From NCBI GenBank assembly GCA_964619265.1, contig CAZUCE010000011.1, forward strand, positions 1 through 64,000: a stretch of DNA of 64,000 nt. The letters run 5' to 3'. Below are positions 8,650 to 17,896 of this stretch, piece after piece; the stretch's first letter is position 1; each line of letters opens with the position of its first letter. The position numbers were made by a program, and so were the translations under genes. The notes beneath the pieces were generated by a model. It saw only the letters and a program-made list of their open reading frames with translations, did no database searches and had not been told where the DNA came from. This stretch comes from CAZUCE01 sp964619265 (GTDB taxonomy: Bacteria; Planctomycetota; UBA1135; GCA-002686595).

Positions 8650-11600
8650 ATGAACCGTCCCACATTGCATCCGCACCAGGCCCTCCCGGCGGCTCTAGCC
8701 GCCCTGCTTCTCAGCGCAGCTCGCCCCGCCCCCCAAGTCGCCTTCCCGATGGATCTTGGCCCGCTCCCGGTCCAAGACCTGGACGAAGAGCTCGAGGCAC
8801 TCCTGCAGGAGGCTCGCGAAGAGGCCGATCGCAGCCTGCGGCGAGGGCGGCCGAACGACGCCCGGTCCGAGTTGGATGAGTTGCTGGCAGAGGAGCCGAT
8901 CGACGGCCCGACCCGCATCTACCTGGCGCGCGTGGAGCTGGAAGCTTCCAATTTTGAGCTGGCCCGCAACGAACTCACCCGCGCGTTCGACGACCTGGGC
9001 GAGCTTGCTCAGACCGCGACCGCGGCTCCGGCTGGCTGGGAGGGTGTGTGCGTGTGGCTCGAGCTCGCCGCCGAGCTGGCCGACGAGTCCGCGCTCGAAC
9101 GCGGCCTCGCCGAATCCGAGCGACTTGGCTGGAAGCTCGGGAGCTCGGCTCGGGTGGATACCGCGGCCGGTGCTGCGTTGCTGGCTGTGGGTCGGCGCAA
9201 CGAAGCGGAGGAGCGCTGGCGCCTGGCAGCCGAATTCGATGTAGAAGCGGCGGTTCGCTCCGGCGCACTTTCGGAACGCTGGGCCTGGCGCGAGCATCTC
9301 GGCGTCGCCGGGGCCTTGATCGCACTCGACGAATTGTCCGAAGCCTCCAGCGCCCTGGTCGGTGCGGCGCGAGCCAGCGAAGGCCGCGGCGAACCGGAGG
9401 TGCTGGCCAGGCTCGCTGCTGTGTATTTCGAGGCCGATGGGGAGGTTGCTGACAGCCGCACGGGGTCTCGCAATCCCGGCCCGCTGTTTCGAGAGGCCTT
9501 GAGCTCCAACGAGCTCTCGGAGCCGGCTCTGCTGGGGTTGTTCCGGCTGCATCGTTTCAACTGGAACCGACAGAGCCGCACCGCGGACAGCTACCTGAAA
9601 GACCTGTTCGATGCCCGCCCCCAGTCGATTGCTGCGCACCTCGCCGCCTCGGGGAGCAGCCTCGACCTCGGGCGCTTGCCGGAGGCCAGCGAGCATCTAG
9701 ATCAGGTGCTAGCCCTCGCTCCGAGTCACCGCGGCGCGCGCGCCCTCGAGGCAACCCTGGCTTGGGTCCATCATGACCGGGAGCGGGCCGAGGAAATCCT
9801 CGCAGAACTCAACGAGGTCGACCCGGCCGACTCGATGCCGGAACGCACCGTCGGAGAACATCTGATCGAGCTCTATCGTTTCAGCGAGGCCCGCCCGTTC
9901 CTGGAACGGGCCCTTGAACGCAACGACCGCGATCACCAGGCCTGGCACGGACTGGCGCGGGCGCGAGCCAACACCGGCGATGTATCGGGCGCGCGTGAGG
10001 CGTTCTCGAGGGCGCGAAGCACCGGGGCTGGGCGTCGCAACGTCGTGCGCGAGAACCTTGAACTCGTGCTGGAGCACATCGACGAGGACTTCGTAGAGCG
10101 CGATTACGGCGAGCTCACGTTTGCTTGGCCTCCGGCCGGACGCGAATTGCTGGAACTGTATGTCGTGCCGTTTTACCGCACAGCCGGTGAGGATTTGGCT
10201 CGACGCTACGGCTACACCCCGGGCCGCGTCCGTATCGAATTCTTCGACAAGCACAACGACTTTTCGGTTCGTTCGACCGGGTTCGCAGGCTTTCCGGCGC
10301 TCGGCGTTTGCTTTGGACCGGTGGTGACTGCGGTCTCGCCCCTGTCGGAATTGCGCGGTAGTTTCTCGTGGGCCCGGACGGGCTATCACGAATTCACCCA
10401 CGTCGTGCACCTGGGACTCTCGAACAATCGTTGTCCACGCTGGATTACGGAAGGGCTAGCCACCTGGGAAGAGACTCAAGCCAACCCGGCCTGGGATCGC
10501 AACATGCGGCGCGATCTGGTCGACGCTCGAGCCAACGGCTTGATCTTTCCCTTGCGGGACTTGAATGCTGCGTTCCGGGGCTCGCGAGTGGTGTTCGGCT
10601 ACTACCAGGGCGGATTGGTTTGCCGATTGCTCATCGACGAGTTTGGATTTCCTTCCATGATCCGCGTGTTGGAAGCCTTCGATCGTGGAGCCGACTTGGA
10701 TCGCGCCATGGACGAGGTGTTTGGTCTCACCCCCGAGGAGATCGACCAGCGGTTGCTGCAGCTCGTCGACGACATGCTCGCGGGACTCGCCATTGAGCCG
10801 CGCTGGGACCCAGGCCGAATTCGGTTGCTCGCCCTCACCTTGGATCGTGAACCGCCCAAGGACCCTGCCGAAGAAGCCCAGTGGCGCGACCAGTGGTGCA
10901 CCATCGCGTTGTCCGCCGCCCAAGACAGCCGGCGAACCGACGCAGAGGAAGCCCTGCGCTTGGCCCAGTGGGGCGGCGTGATCCCGACCCGCGCGCGCAT
11001 GCTGCGCGGGCGCTTGGCGAATGCCCAAGGCGATTTGGCGGACGCCCTCCAAGAATGGGAGATCTTCCTGGCGGAGGGTGGCGAGGACTTTCAAGTGCGG
11101 ATGTCCATGGCCGACTCCGCGTTTGAAGCGGGAGACATGAAGGACGCACGCGGCCACCTGGAGGCTGCCGAAGCCGCGTTCCCCGGCTTCGCCGACCCTG
11201 GACTCTCGGCCGAGCTAGCGCTGGCCCGCTGGCACGATCAATCGGGTGATCTGGATGCAGCGATGGCCGCCCGCGAGCGTTGGCTGGCGTTCAACGCTGA
11301 CGACTACAAGGTACGTCTCGAAGTAGCCCGCTGGCATTCGACCAGCGCCCGCCCCGATTTGGCTGTGCCGCTGTTCGAAGAAGCCAACGACATCGACCCC
11401 TTCCAACGCCGCCTACATCGGGACTGGGGCCTCGCGCTGCTCGACCTCGGGCGCTTCGCGGAAGCCGAACGTGAGGCCCGCGCTGCCCAGCTCGTTCCGG
11501 TGGACCTGGACGCCGATCAACCGGGGCCGCTGGAAGGTGAAGAATTGGCCGACGTGCTCGCGATTGCGGTCCGTGCGCGGACTGGACTGGGCGATGCAGC

Positions 11601-11685
11601 CGGGGCGCGGGAGGCCTTTGAAGCCATGGTCGAGGCCGACCCGAACCATCCGGATCGGGCCCAGCTGAAGGAAGCGCTGCCGTGA
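8650..11685 (+). CDS. secreted TPR protein with gluzincin-type (peptidase MA-like) metallopeptidase domain
   Basis: Large exported protein (1011 residues) that probably acts in the periplasm or at the envelope. Seen: an N-terminal signal peptide (ALPAALAALLLSAARPA), long arrays of TPR-like helical repeats (about 40-500 and 740-1010), and between them a zinc-peptidase module with HEFTH at 580-584 and WITEGLATWEE, whose Glu601 is the likely third ligand. Start chosen at ATG 8650 because the signal peptide begins there; an in-frame start at 8566 adds an Arg-rich leader. It is divergent from the amidase (126 bases). Its stop overlaps the GTG of tmk (GTGA). Substrate unknown. Confidence 0.88.
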   Translation: MNRPTLHPHQALPAALAALLLSAARPAPQVAFPMDLGPLPVQDLDEELEALLQEAREEADRSLRRGRPNDARSELDELLAEEPIDGPTRIYLARVELEASNFELARNELTRAFDDLGELAQTATAAPAGWEGVCVWLELAAELADESALERGLAESERLGWKLGSSARVDTAAGAALLAVGRRNEAEERWRLAAEFDVEAAVRSGALSERWAWREHLGVAGALIALDELSEASSALVGAARASEGRGEPEVLARLAAVYFEADGEVADSRTGSRNPGPLFREALSSNELSEPALLGLFRLHRFNWNRQSRTADSYLKDLFDARPQSIAAHLAASGSSLDLGRLPEASEHLDQVLALAPSHRGARALEATLAWVHHDRERAEEILAELNEVDPADSMPERTVGEHLIELYRFSEARPFLERALERNDRDHQAWHGLARARANTGDVSGAREAFSRARSTGAGRRNVVRENLELVLEHIDEDFVERDYGELTFAWPPAGRELLELYVVPFYRTAGEDLARRYGYTPGRVRIEFFDKHNDFSVRSTGFAGFPALGVCFGPVVTAVSPLSELRGSFSWARTGYHEFTHVVHLGLSNNRCPRWITEGLATWEETQANPAWDRNMRRDLVDARANGLIFPLRDLNAAFRGSRVVFGYYQGGLVCRLLIDEFGFPSMIRVLEAFDRGADLDRAMDEVFGLTPEEIDQRLLQLVDDMLAGLAIEPRWDPGRIRLLALTLDREPPKDPAEEAQWRDQWCTIALSAAQDSRRTDAEEALRLAQWGGVIPTRARMLRGRLANAQGDLADALQEWEIFLAEGGEDFQVRMSMADSAFEAGDMKDARGHLEAAEAAFPGFADPGLSAELALARWHDQSGDLDAAMAARERWLAFNADDYKVRLEVARWHSTSARPDLAVPLFEEANDIDPFQRRLHRDWGLALLDLGRFAEAEREARAAQLVPVDLDADQPGPLEGEELADVLAIAVRARTGLGDAAGAREAFEAMVEADPNHPDRAQLKEALP

Positions 11686-12308
11686 GCCGAGGCCGCTTCT
11701 TTGTGTTGGACGGCGTGGATGGTTCAGGCAAGACGACCCAAGCCCAAGTCTGGTTGCAGGCACTGTCCGATGCGGACCGGCCCAAACCGCTGCACCTGCG
11801 CGAGCCCGGCGGGACTTCCGCCGGCGAGGCCCTCCGTGCTTTGCTCCTGGACCGCACCACGGTCCTGTGTCCGGAGTCCGAAACGTTGCTGTTCGCGGCC
11901 TCCCGGCGGCAGATGCTGGTTGAAAAGGTGGCACCTGCCTTGGAATCCGGTCGCGACGTGGTTTGCGAGCGCTTTCACGCCTCTACATTTGCCTACCAAG
12001 CGGTGGCCGGAGGGCTGAACCCCGATACGGTTCTTGCTTTGCTCATGGCTTGGGCCAGCGACCCCTTGCCAGATTTGGAGGTGATTCTCTACGTCGATCC
12101 GGAGCGGGCTCTCGAGCGCCGAGGGCAGGCTCGCGACCGCATCGAAGACCGCGGACTGGACTACCAGCGTGCCGTGGCCGAGGGCTACCGGCAGTACGTC
12201 GATCGGGTGGAGCGGGCGGTCCTGATCGACGGCGAGGGATCCGAGGCCCAAGTGGCTGCGAGGATCGCCGAAGCCGTCCGTGCCGCTTCCCTCGAGGGCC
12301 GGGCATGA
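11682..12308 (+). CDS. tmk: thymidylate kinase
   Basis: Phosphorylates dTMP to dTDP with ATP in the cytoplasm. 208 residues, the usual length. Seen: P-loop DGVDGSGKTTQA at the N terminus, LREPGGT, the dTMP-binding motif CERFHASTFAYQ, and a LID-like RGQARDRIEDRG. The start is GTG 11682, overlapping the stop of the TPR peptidase in a GTGA junction, and its own TGA overlaps the ATG of holB. The tmk-holB pair is common in bacteria and supports both calls. Confidence 0.97.
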   Translation: MSRGRFFVLDGVDGSGKTTQAQVWLQALSDADRPKPLHLREPGGTSAGEALRALLLDRTTVLCPESETLLFAASRRQMLVEKVAPALESGRDVVCERFHASTFAYQAVAGGLNPDTVLALLMAWASDPLPDLEVILYVDPERALERRGQARDRIEDRGLDYQRAVAEGYRQYVDRVERAVLIDGEGSEAQVAARIAEAVRAASLEGRA

Positions 12309-13435
12309 AACTCTGCGAACCGGTGGGTCATGTGGGAATCGTTCGCGGCCTTTGGCGCGCAGCAGCCCAAGGCAGACTGAGTCACGCCCTGTGCTTCGAA
12401 GGACTGGCCGGCTCCGGCCGTTTCGTGGCTGCAAAGTGGTTTGTGCAGGGCCTTTTGTGCGAACAAGGCCCCCTGCGGGCCGGAGTGTCCCACGAGGACT
12501 TCTCGCCCTGCGGAGCCTGCCGCGCCTGCAAGCAGCTGGCTTCAGGTGGGGAAGGCGGAAACCACCCCGACGTGTTCCTCCTGGACCGGGCGCGCGAACA
12601 GGTTGAGAGCGAAGGTCACAGCGGGCTCTATCAAGGCTCGGAGATCACCGTGGCCCACATCGCGGCCCGGGAAAACGACTCGGGCAAGGGACTGCCCTCG
12701 GATCCGATTGCCGAGTTCCTGCGCCTGCGGCCCCTGGAAGGCGGGGCGCGCTGTGTGGTGATCCGCGAGGCGGAACGGATGAACACGAGCGCTCAGAACG
12801 CCTTTCTCAAAACGCTGGAAGAACCGTCCCCGGGCACTCACCTGATTCTGGAGTGCTCGCGCCCTGCGCGACTCCTGCCGACCATTCGCAGCCGTGTGGT
12901 ACGCGTCGGATTTGACCCGCTGACCCGGCCACAAGTTCGCGACGTTCTTGCCGGTCTGGGCGAGCCCGAGGCCGATTTGGATCGCCGGGCCGCTTTGGCC
13001 GAAGGCGCTCCGGGGGCAGCGCTTGAACGAATTGCGCGGGGTGTTCCGGCTCTCGATACGAACCTGGTGGCCTGGCTTGCGGGTGAACTTCCGCCCGGTG
13101 TCGCGGTTCGTGAGCTCTGGGAAGTCGAAGGCGAGTTCCCCGGCGGAACGGCCCTGGCCCGCGAACGCGAGCGAGTCGCCACGATCCTCGAGCGAGGGAT
13201 TGCGCTGCTTAGATCTTCGCTGCACGGAGCGGTCGCCGGCCTCCCCGGCCTGGGTTGGCTGGAGGCAGCCGATGTCCAGCGAGTTCAGGCGCTCGCAGCG
13301 AGGGTGGGGCCGATTGGGCTGGAGGCTCGCCTGGAGCGCTTCCTGGAGCTGTCCCGGGATTTGTCCCGCAATCTGGATCCCGGCCTGGTGCTCGATCGGG
13401 CCATCCACGCGCCGACGCTGGGACAGCTGATCTGA
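12305..13435 (+). CDS. holB: DNA polymerase III subunit delta'
   Basis: Clamp-loader subunit of the replicative polymerase, AAA+ fold. 376 residues from ATG 12305 (ATGA overlap with tmk). Seen: N-terminal GHVGIVRGLWRA and LCFEGLAGSGRF, a degenerate P-loop as normal for delta', a zinc-module cysteine set (Cys in GLLCEQG plus CGACRAC), HPDVFLLD, REAERMNTSAQNAFLKTLEEP and LLPTIRSR, which are family hallmarks. The frame is also open upstream inside tmk, but that part shows no homology. The position after tmk is typical. The C-terminal domain is less conserved, as expected. Confidence 0.93.
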   Translation: MKLCEPVGHVGIVRGLWRAAAQGRLSHALCFEGLAGSGRFVAAKWFVQGLLCEQGPLRAGVSHEDFSPCGACRACKQLASGGEGGNHPDVFLLDRAREQVESEGHSGLYQGSEITVAHIAARENDSGKGLPSDPIAEFLRLRPLEGGARCVVIREAERMNTSAQNAFLKTLEEPSPGTHLILECSRPARLLPTIRSRVVRVGFDPLTRPQVRDVLAGLGEPEADLDRRAALAEGAPGAALERIARGVPALDTNLVAWLAGELPPGVAVRELWEVEGEFPGGTALARERERVATILERGIALLRSSLHGAVAGLPGLGWLEAADVQRVQALAARVGPIGLEARLERFLELSRDLSRNLDPGLVLDRAIHAPTLGQLI

Positions 13436-13484
13436 GGTCCAAGCCCCTTCGCGGCCGAGGTGCCCTGGGGTACCTTGCCGTCCC

Positions 13485-13871
13485 ATGGACGAACGCTTGC
13501 GACAAATGGCCCTGGCTGACGGGCGCTACGCCCCCGAGGCCTACCGGTTCCTTTTGGAGGGCCTCGAGCAGGCCATCCAGATGACCGGTCGCGGCCAACT
13601 GGAAGGCAAGGAGCGGCATGTGACCGGACAGGATGTCCTGGAAGGGTTGGTGGCCCACGCTCGGCGGTGCTTCGGTCCCCTAAGCGCCCAGGTTTGGCGC
13701 TCCTGGGGCGTGAAGGAGCCACTGGACTGGGGGCGTTGCGTCTTTGTCATGGTCCGAGCCGGCTTGCTAAGCCGTCAAAAGAGCGACCGGATCGAGGACT
13801 TTCAGTCCGAGCTCGACTTTGATTCGGAGTTCGTTCTCAGCTACCGGGTTGAGCCGCCGGCCGAGCTTTGA
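13485..13871 (+). CDS. Minf_1886 family conserved protein, function unknown
   Basis: Small cytoplasmic protein of 128 residues. Seen: RYAPEAYRFLLEGLEQAI, RHVTGQDVLEGLVAHARRCFGP, WGVKEPLDWGRCVFVMV and AGLLSRQKSDRIEDF, the pattern I recognise from the Minf_1886 family found mainly in Planctomycetes, Verrucomicrobia and relatives. No transmembrane segment, signal or catalytic motif. It starts at ATG 13485. A TACCTT box lies 8 bases before the ATG and could be a -10 element giving a nearly leaderless mRNA. The TGA stop overlaps the TTG start of the next gene, so the two are probably co-transcribed. No biochemical role is known to me. Confidence 0.85.
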   Translation: MDERLRQMALADGRYAPEAYRFLLEGLEQAIQMTGRGQLEGKERHVTGQDVLEGLVAHARRCFGPLSAQVWRSWGVKEPLDWGRCVFVMVRAGLLSRQKSDRIEDFQSELDFDSEFVLSYRVEPPAEL

Positions 13872-15058
13872 TCGAAGACCTCTCTCCGCGCAAGCGCAAC
13901 ATCGCGCTCGCCCTTCTGGCCGCCCTCGTTCTGTGGTTCGCATGGTCGATTCGCGCGGTCGTCAATCCCCTGCTGCTCGGCTACTTGCTGGCGTTCATTG
14001 TCTTGCCCTTGGTTCGCAAGCTGAAGGCTCGCGGCCTGGGTCACGGAGTCGCCGTGACCGTCGTGTTCTTTGTCATGGGCACCGTCACGCTGGTGACCGG
14101 AGCAGCCTTCTTGGCCCAGAGCCAGGATTTGGTCGAGGATGTCCTCGCGGTTCCCGTCACCGCGGCCGATGAGCCGGGGCCCGCGGAGCAACCTGGATCG
14201 ACCCTCGGACCTGCCGAGGGTCCGGAGAACTCCGAACCTCACTCCTGGCTAGACCAGACATTGCATCAGGGCAGCGAATGGCTCGAACGTTGGATCGGCC
14301 CCGGCTGGCTCGGGTCGGACCGCTGGAGCTCGGAGAATCTCTTGGCGTGGGGACGCGGCTATCTACTCGAAAACGAACAGGCCAAGGATGCCGCCACGAA
14401 CGCCGGCATCTCCGCGGCCCGCGTGCTCGGACGCCTGGTGGGGCGGGCCGCCGACGCAGTCTTTGGGATCGGGAGCTTGGTGTTCCTCGTTCCGCTCTAC
14501 GCGTTCTTCTGGCTCTTTGAAATCGAGCGGCTGCACCGCTGGGTCGAAGCGCACCTGCCCATTCGCTACCGGGCCCAATTCACCAGCATCGGCAGCCAAG
14601 TGGGGGAGATCATCTCGAGCTTCTTCCGGGGCCGAGTGTTCATTTCGGTGATCAAGGGCATCGGGATCACACTCGGCTTTTGGGCCGCAGGCGCGCCCTA
14701 TCCCCTGTTGGTCGGTATGACCGGTGGCGTGCTAGGCCTGCTGCCCTTTGTGGGCGGCCTGGCCGGATTCGCGATCGGTGCGCTGGCCGCTTCGCTCGCC
14801 TATCCCTGGTTCGCCGCGATCCTGCTTTCAGGGGCGATCTTCAGCTTGATGGAGCTGTTTGAGGGTTACGTGCTCATGCCTCGCGTGCTCGGCAAGTCGC
14901 TCGGGCTATCCGACGTCGCGGTGCTGTTCTCGGTGACCGCGGGAGGTGCGTCCCTCGGACTGCTCGGAGTGCTGATCGCCCTGCCACTCGCGGCGGTGTT
15001 CAAGGTGTTGTTCCTCGAGTTCGTCGAGCCGGCTCTCCAGCAGTTCGCCTCCGAGTAA
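13868..15058 (+). CDS. AI-2E family transporter (PerM-like permease)
   Basis: Polytopic inner-membrane protein, 396 residues. Seen: two N-terminal membrane helices (IALALLAALVLWFAW and LLLGYLLAFIVLPLV), a hydrophilic region of about 130 residues with a Pro/Glu/Gly-rich stretch, then clustered helices with VFLVPLYAFFWL, the glycine-rich KGIGITLGFWAAGAPYPLLVG, GLLPFVGG and LMELFEGYVLMPRVLGKSLGLSDVAVLFSV in pieces, matching AI-2E/PerM family signatures. Members transport diverse small molecules or ions; the name does not prove quorum-signal export. TTG start at 13868 overlaps the preceding stop (TTGA). A strong hairpin follows the gene. Confidence 0.9.
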   Translation: MIEDLSPRKRNIALALLAALVLWFAWSIRAVVNPLLLGYLLAFIVLPLVRKLKARGLGHGVAVTVVFFVMGTVTLVTGAAFLAQSQDLVEDVLAVPVTAADEPGPAEQPGSTLGPAEGPENSEPHSWLDQTLHQGSEWLERWIGPGWLGSDRWSSENLLAWGRGYLLENEQAKDAATNAGISAARVLGRLVGRAADAVFGIGSLVFLVPLYAFFWLFEIERLHRWVEAHLPIRYRAQFTSIGSQVGEIISSFFRGRVFISVIKGIGITLGFWAAGAPYPLLVGMTGGVLGLLPFVGGLAGFAIGALAASLAYPWFAAILLSGAIFSLMELFEGYVLMPRVLGKSLGLSDVAVLFSVTAGGASLGLLGVLIALPLAAVFKVLFLEFVEPALQQFASE

Positions 15059-15080
15059 CCCTGCCAGGTAGATTCCAACG

Positions 15081-15124
15081 CGAGCCGGCCGCCCCTCCCG
15101 AGTCTTGGAGGAGCGGCCGGCTCG
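15081..15124. terminator. perfect 12-bp hairpin between convergent genes
   Basis: CGAGCCGGCCGC (15081-15092) is perfectly complementary to GCGGCCGGCTCG (15113-15124), with further CCTCC/GGAGG pairing in the loop. It lies 22 bases after the permease stop and before the end of the convergent S41 protease gene. There is no T run, so it may act in both directions or protect mRNA 3' ends. Confidence 0.55.
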
Positions 15125-15152
15125 CTTTGCGCGCCCCGTCAGCGGCAACGGC

Positions 15153-15245
15153 GTTCGCCGCTCAGCGATCATCGCCGTTCGCGTTCAGCGACCGTCGGTG
15201 TTCGCGTTCAGCGACCGTCGGTGTTCGCGTTCAGCGACCATCGGT
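15153..15245. repeat. 23-bp direct tandem repeat spanning the end of the S41 protease gene
   Basis: Three near-identical 23-bp copies start at 15177, 15200 and 15223 (the third has one change), preceded by a degenerate 24-bp copy at 15153-15176. The third copy contains the true stop codon of the minus-strand protease. Read on that strand each copy reproduces Asp-Gly-Arg-stop coding bases, so the gene's tail has been duplicated downstream. Confidence 0.9.
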
Positions 15246-17699
15246 ATAGCCGAGCGCATCGAGCAGCACCCCAATATCCTCGGGCGCGATGGTCCCGGTC
15301 GAATCGCCAGCCTGACGGATGCGCTCGACCACGGCTTTCAGATCGCTCTCGGTTGCGGCCGCGATGGCGCGCTCGTAGGTGTTGCCGTCCGCGGGCAAGT
15401 CCTCGAAGGTCTTGGCGAAGACCTCGTACTGATCGGCCGTGCGGCCGGATTTCGCGAGGATTTGCCGCAGGCCCTCTTGGACCTGCGGGTCCTCTTGGAA
15501 GTCCCCGATCGGGAATTCACCACCGCGTGCGTCCTGCACCCGCCGGCGGACCTCGACGCGAAGCAGCTGGCGCACATCATCCTCGGGCAGTGGGGTATTC
15601 AGGCTGGCGTAAAGCTCCGCAAAGCCCGGCCAGCGTTCGGTCTCCTTGTAGTCGCTCTCGGCTAGCTCGACGAAGAGGTCTTGGTGGGCCTCCCAGCGCT
15701 CGTTGACATACTTGCGGGCCACCTGGTCCGAGCGCAGTTCAAGGCGCTCTTCGAAGCGCCAGGCATCGATGCGGGGCTGATAGACCTCGATGTCGGGGCG
15801 AACTCCTCCTTCGGCCAGGAGCGAGCCGTCCTTGTCTAGTTCGCGGTGAATCGAGCGGCCCGAGGGCAACAGGTAGCGCGCGATGGTCATTTTGACGCGC
15901 GGCGCGAAATCAAACTCCCCGTCGGAGTCGAAGTCGTAGGAGATTTTCTCCCAGGTGTCGAAACGGCCGTTGTTGTTCTCGTCGTCGAATTGGTCGTCGT
16001 AGCTGCCCGACAGGGGCATCAGATTCTGCACCGAGCCTTTGCCGAAAGTCCGTTCGCCCACCAGGGTCGCGCGACCGTGGTCCTGAAGAGCACCCGAGAC
16101 GATCTCGGAGGCCGACGCAGTGAAGCGGCTGGTCAGAACGACGAGCGGAAGGTCCTCATCGATCAGCGCCGGGAAACTCGTGCGCAGCTGCTGGGTCGGC
16201 TCTCCGCGGTATTCGGTTTGCACGACGACGACATCTTCCGGCAAAAACAGGTCGGTGACGCGGACGGCTTCGGAGAGCAGTCCTCCCGAGTTCCGCCGCA
16301 GGTCCAAAACCAGACCCGATAGGCCTTCCTGGCTCATGTCCGTGATCGCCTGGGCCAGTTCGCTGGCTGCAACACGACTGAAGGTCGTTAGCTCGACCAG
16401 CCCGATTCCTCCGGGCAGCAATTGATAGTGGGCCGCCGGAATTTCAATCCGCGCGCGCTTCACGATCAGGCTCATTTCCTCGGTCGGTCGGTCGATCTGG
16501 TCGGGATTCATGCCACGCCGCCAGATGTACAGCTTGACGTCGGTGCCCGGCTTTCCCTTGAGGCGCTTGATGATGTCCTCGGAAGTCTCGCCAAGCGTCG
16601 GCCAATCGCCGATGCGCACAATTTTGTCGTCGGTCATCAGACCCGCGCGATAGGCCGGACCCGAGTAGATCGGTCGCGTGATCGTGAAGATGTTGTCCGC
16701 CGGGTCGACGCCGACGTAGGCGCCAATGCCGCCGTATTCGGCGTCCAGGTCTTGTTGGAAGTCGCCGAAGATCTCGGGCGTCATGTACGTGGAGTGCTCG
16801 TCGAGCGCGCGGAGCATTCCATTCATCGCGAAGTCGATGAGCTGATCGCGATCGTAGAGTTCGCCTTCCAGGTGCCGTTCCTCGATCATCCGCAGCACGG
16901 ATTGGACGCGGGCCAGACCGGACGGAAGCACCTGCTCATCGAGCTGTTCTTGGATCTCGCGCAGCTTGGAATCCCGCAGGCGCTTGATGGTCTCGAGCTT
17001 GAGATAAGCCGAGGCGATCGAGGCTGCGTCGCCAGGAAGAGCCTCGAGACTGCGGAGCTCTTCGGCCAGTTGTCCTTCCACCGGCTCGTCGATCTCGGCC
17101 AAACCCAGCGCGGCTAGCCCGCGGGTCCCCGGGTCGCTCGACGCCAGGAAATCGAGCAGTTCGTTGCGGGCCTGTCGCCTTTCCGATCCGCCCAGGGAAT
17201 AGACGGCCATTGCAGCGGCGATGCGAACCTCGCCGGGGCGGGCGCTGTCGCGGCAGCGCTCCAAGAGTCGGGTAGCCAGCTCACTGCGCTCGGAGCGCGG
17301 CAGGTTCCTGAAAACCGGGCGAGCCAGGAACTCGAAGGCTTCCGAGGCCAACGCGGCATCGGCGCGGTCGACCAACTGCTCGAGATCCCCGGCCAGAGCC
17401 GGAAGATCCGGCGAGTTTCCGCCCAGGCGCGCGGCGATCGCGAGCAGCGCCGAGTTCGGGGTGAGCTGTTCGATCCGTTCGAGACGTTCGTCGAGCAACG
17501 CGTCCAGGCGACCATCGCCCAGGGTGCGATCGGCTTCCCGAAGGTTCATGGCTCCCTGCCACAGTCGGTCGGCGGGCGTCTCGTCGGCCCGCTCGAATTG
17601 GGTGTCGACCAGCTTCGTCAGCGGGTCACCGCCCTGGGGAGCGGCAAGCGGCGCGAGGAGGAAGAGGGCGAGGGGCAGCGCAGGCTGAAATCGCGTCAT
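15231..17699 (-). CDS. S41 family C-terminal processing peptidase with N-terminal helical domain
   Basis: Secreted tail-specific serine protease, 822 residues from ATG 17699. Seen: a signal peptide (ALPLALFLLAPLAA), about 250 residues of helical, HEAT-like sequence, a region with RMIEERHLEGELYDRDQL and DEHSTYM, a PDZ-like domain (GGIGAYVGV ... GPAYRAGLMTDDKIVRIG), and the S41 catalytic domain with LVLDLRRNSGGLL, the serine motif TASASE near 527-532 and Lys554 in GKGSVQ. A later acidic insert (about 565-595) has EF-hand-like Asp/Asn loops. The frame opens 29 codons further up, but the signal peptide favours ATG 17699. It is divergent from moaC. Substrates are unknown. Confidence 0.93.
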   Translation of the reverse strand: MTRFQPALPLALFLLAPLAAPQGGDPLTKLVDTQFERADETPADRLWQGAMNLREADRTLGDGRLDALLDERLERIEQLTPNSALLAIAARLGGNSPDLPALAGDLEQLVDRADAALASEAFEFLARPVFRNLPRSERSELATRLLERCRDSARPGEVRIAAAMAVYSLGGSERRQARNELLDFLASSDPGTRGLAALGLAEIDEPVEGQLAEELRSLEALPGDAASIASAYLKLETIKRLRDSKLREIQEQLDEQVLPSGLARVQSVLRMIEERHLEGELYDRDQLIDFAMNGMLRALDEHSTYMTPEIFGDFQQDLDAEYGGIGAYVGVDPADNIFTITRPIYSGPAYRAGLMTDDKIVRIGDWPTLGETSEDIIKRLKGKPGTDVKLYIWRRGMNPDQIDRPTEEMSLIVKRARIEIPAAHYQLLPGGIGLVELTTFSRVAASELAQAITDMSQEGLSGLVLDLRRNSGGLLSEAVRVTDLFLPEDVVVVQTEYRGEPTQQLRTSFPALIDEDLPLVVLTSRFTASASEIVSGALQDHGRATLVGERTFGKGSVQNLMPLSGSYDDQFDDENNNGRFDTWEKISYDFDSDGEFDFAPRVKMTIARYLLPSGRSIHRELDKDGSLLAEGGVRPDIEVYQPRIDAWRFEERLELRSDQVARKYVNERWEAHQDLFVELAESDYKETERWPGFAELYASLNTPLPEDDVRQLLRVEVRRRVQDARGGEFPIGDFQEDPQVQEGLRQILAKSGRTADQYEVFAKTFEDLPADGNTYERAIAAATESDLKAVVERIRQAGDSTGTIAPEDIGVLLDALGYTDGR

Positions 17700-17896
17700 C
17701 GCGGGGTGCAGTCTTCGAAGGAGAGTGTGAGCGCCGAAGGAAAAGGCGCGGCGAGGGCTTGGGAGCCCTGACAGATTGGAGAGCAACCTCTGCCTGTTCT
17801 ATCGGCTTCGGAGGCCAAGGAGGCAACCGGTCCAAGACACAAGGCGGAGGAACGGGACCTCACAGGGCCCCCAGGCAGGGCCGAGGAGGCCTGGTG

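Noticed and set aside
15153..15245. CRISPR array
   Set aside because: Units of 23 bp are directly adjacent without spacers and no cas gene is present; it is a simple tandem repeat.
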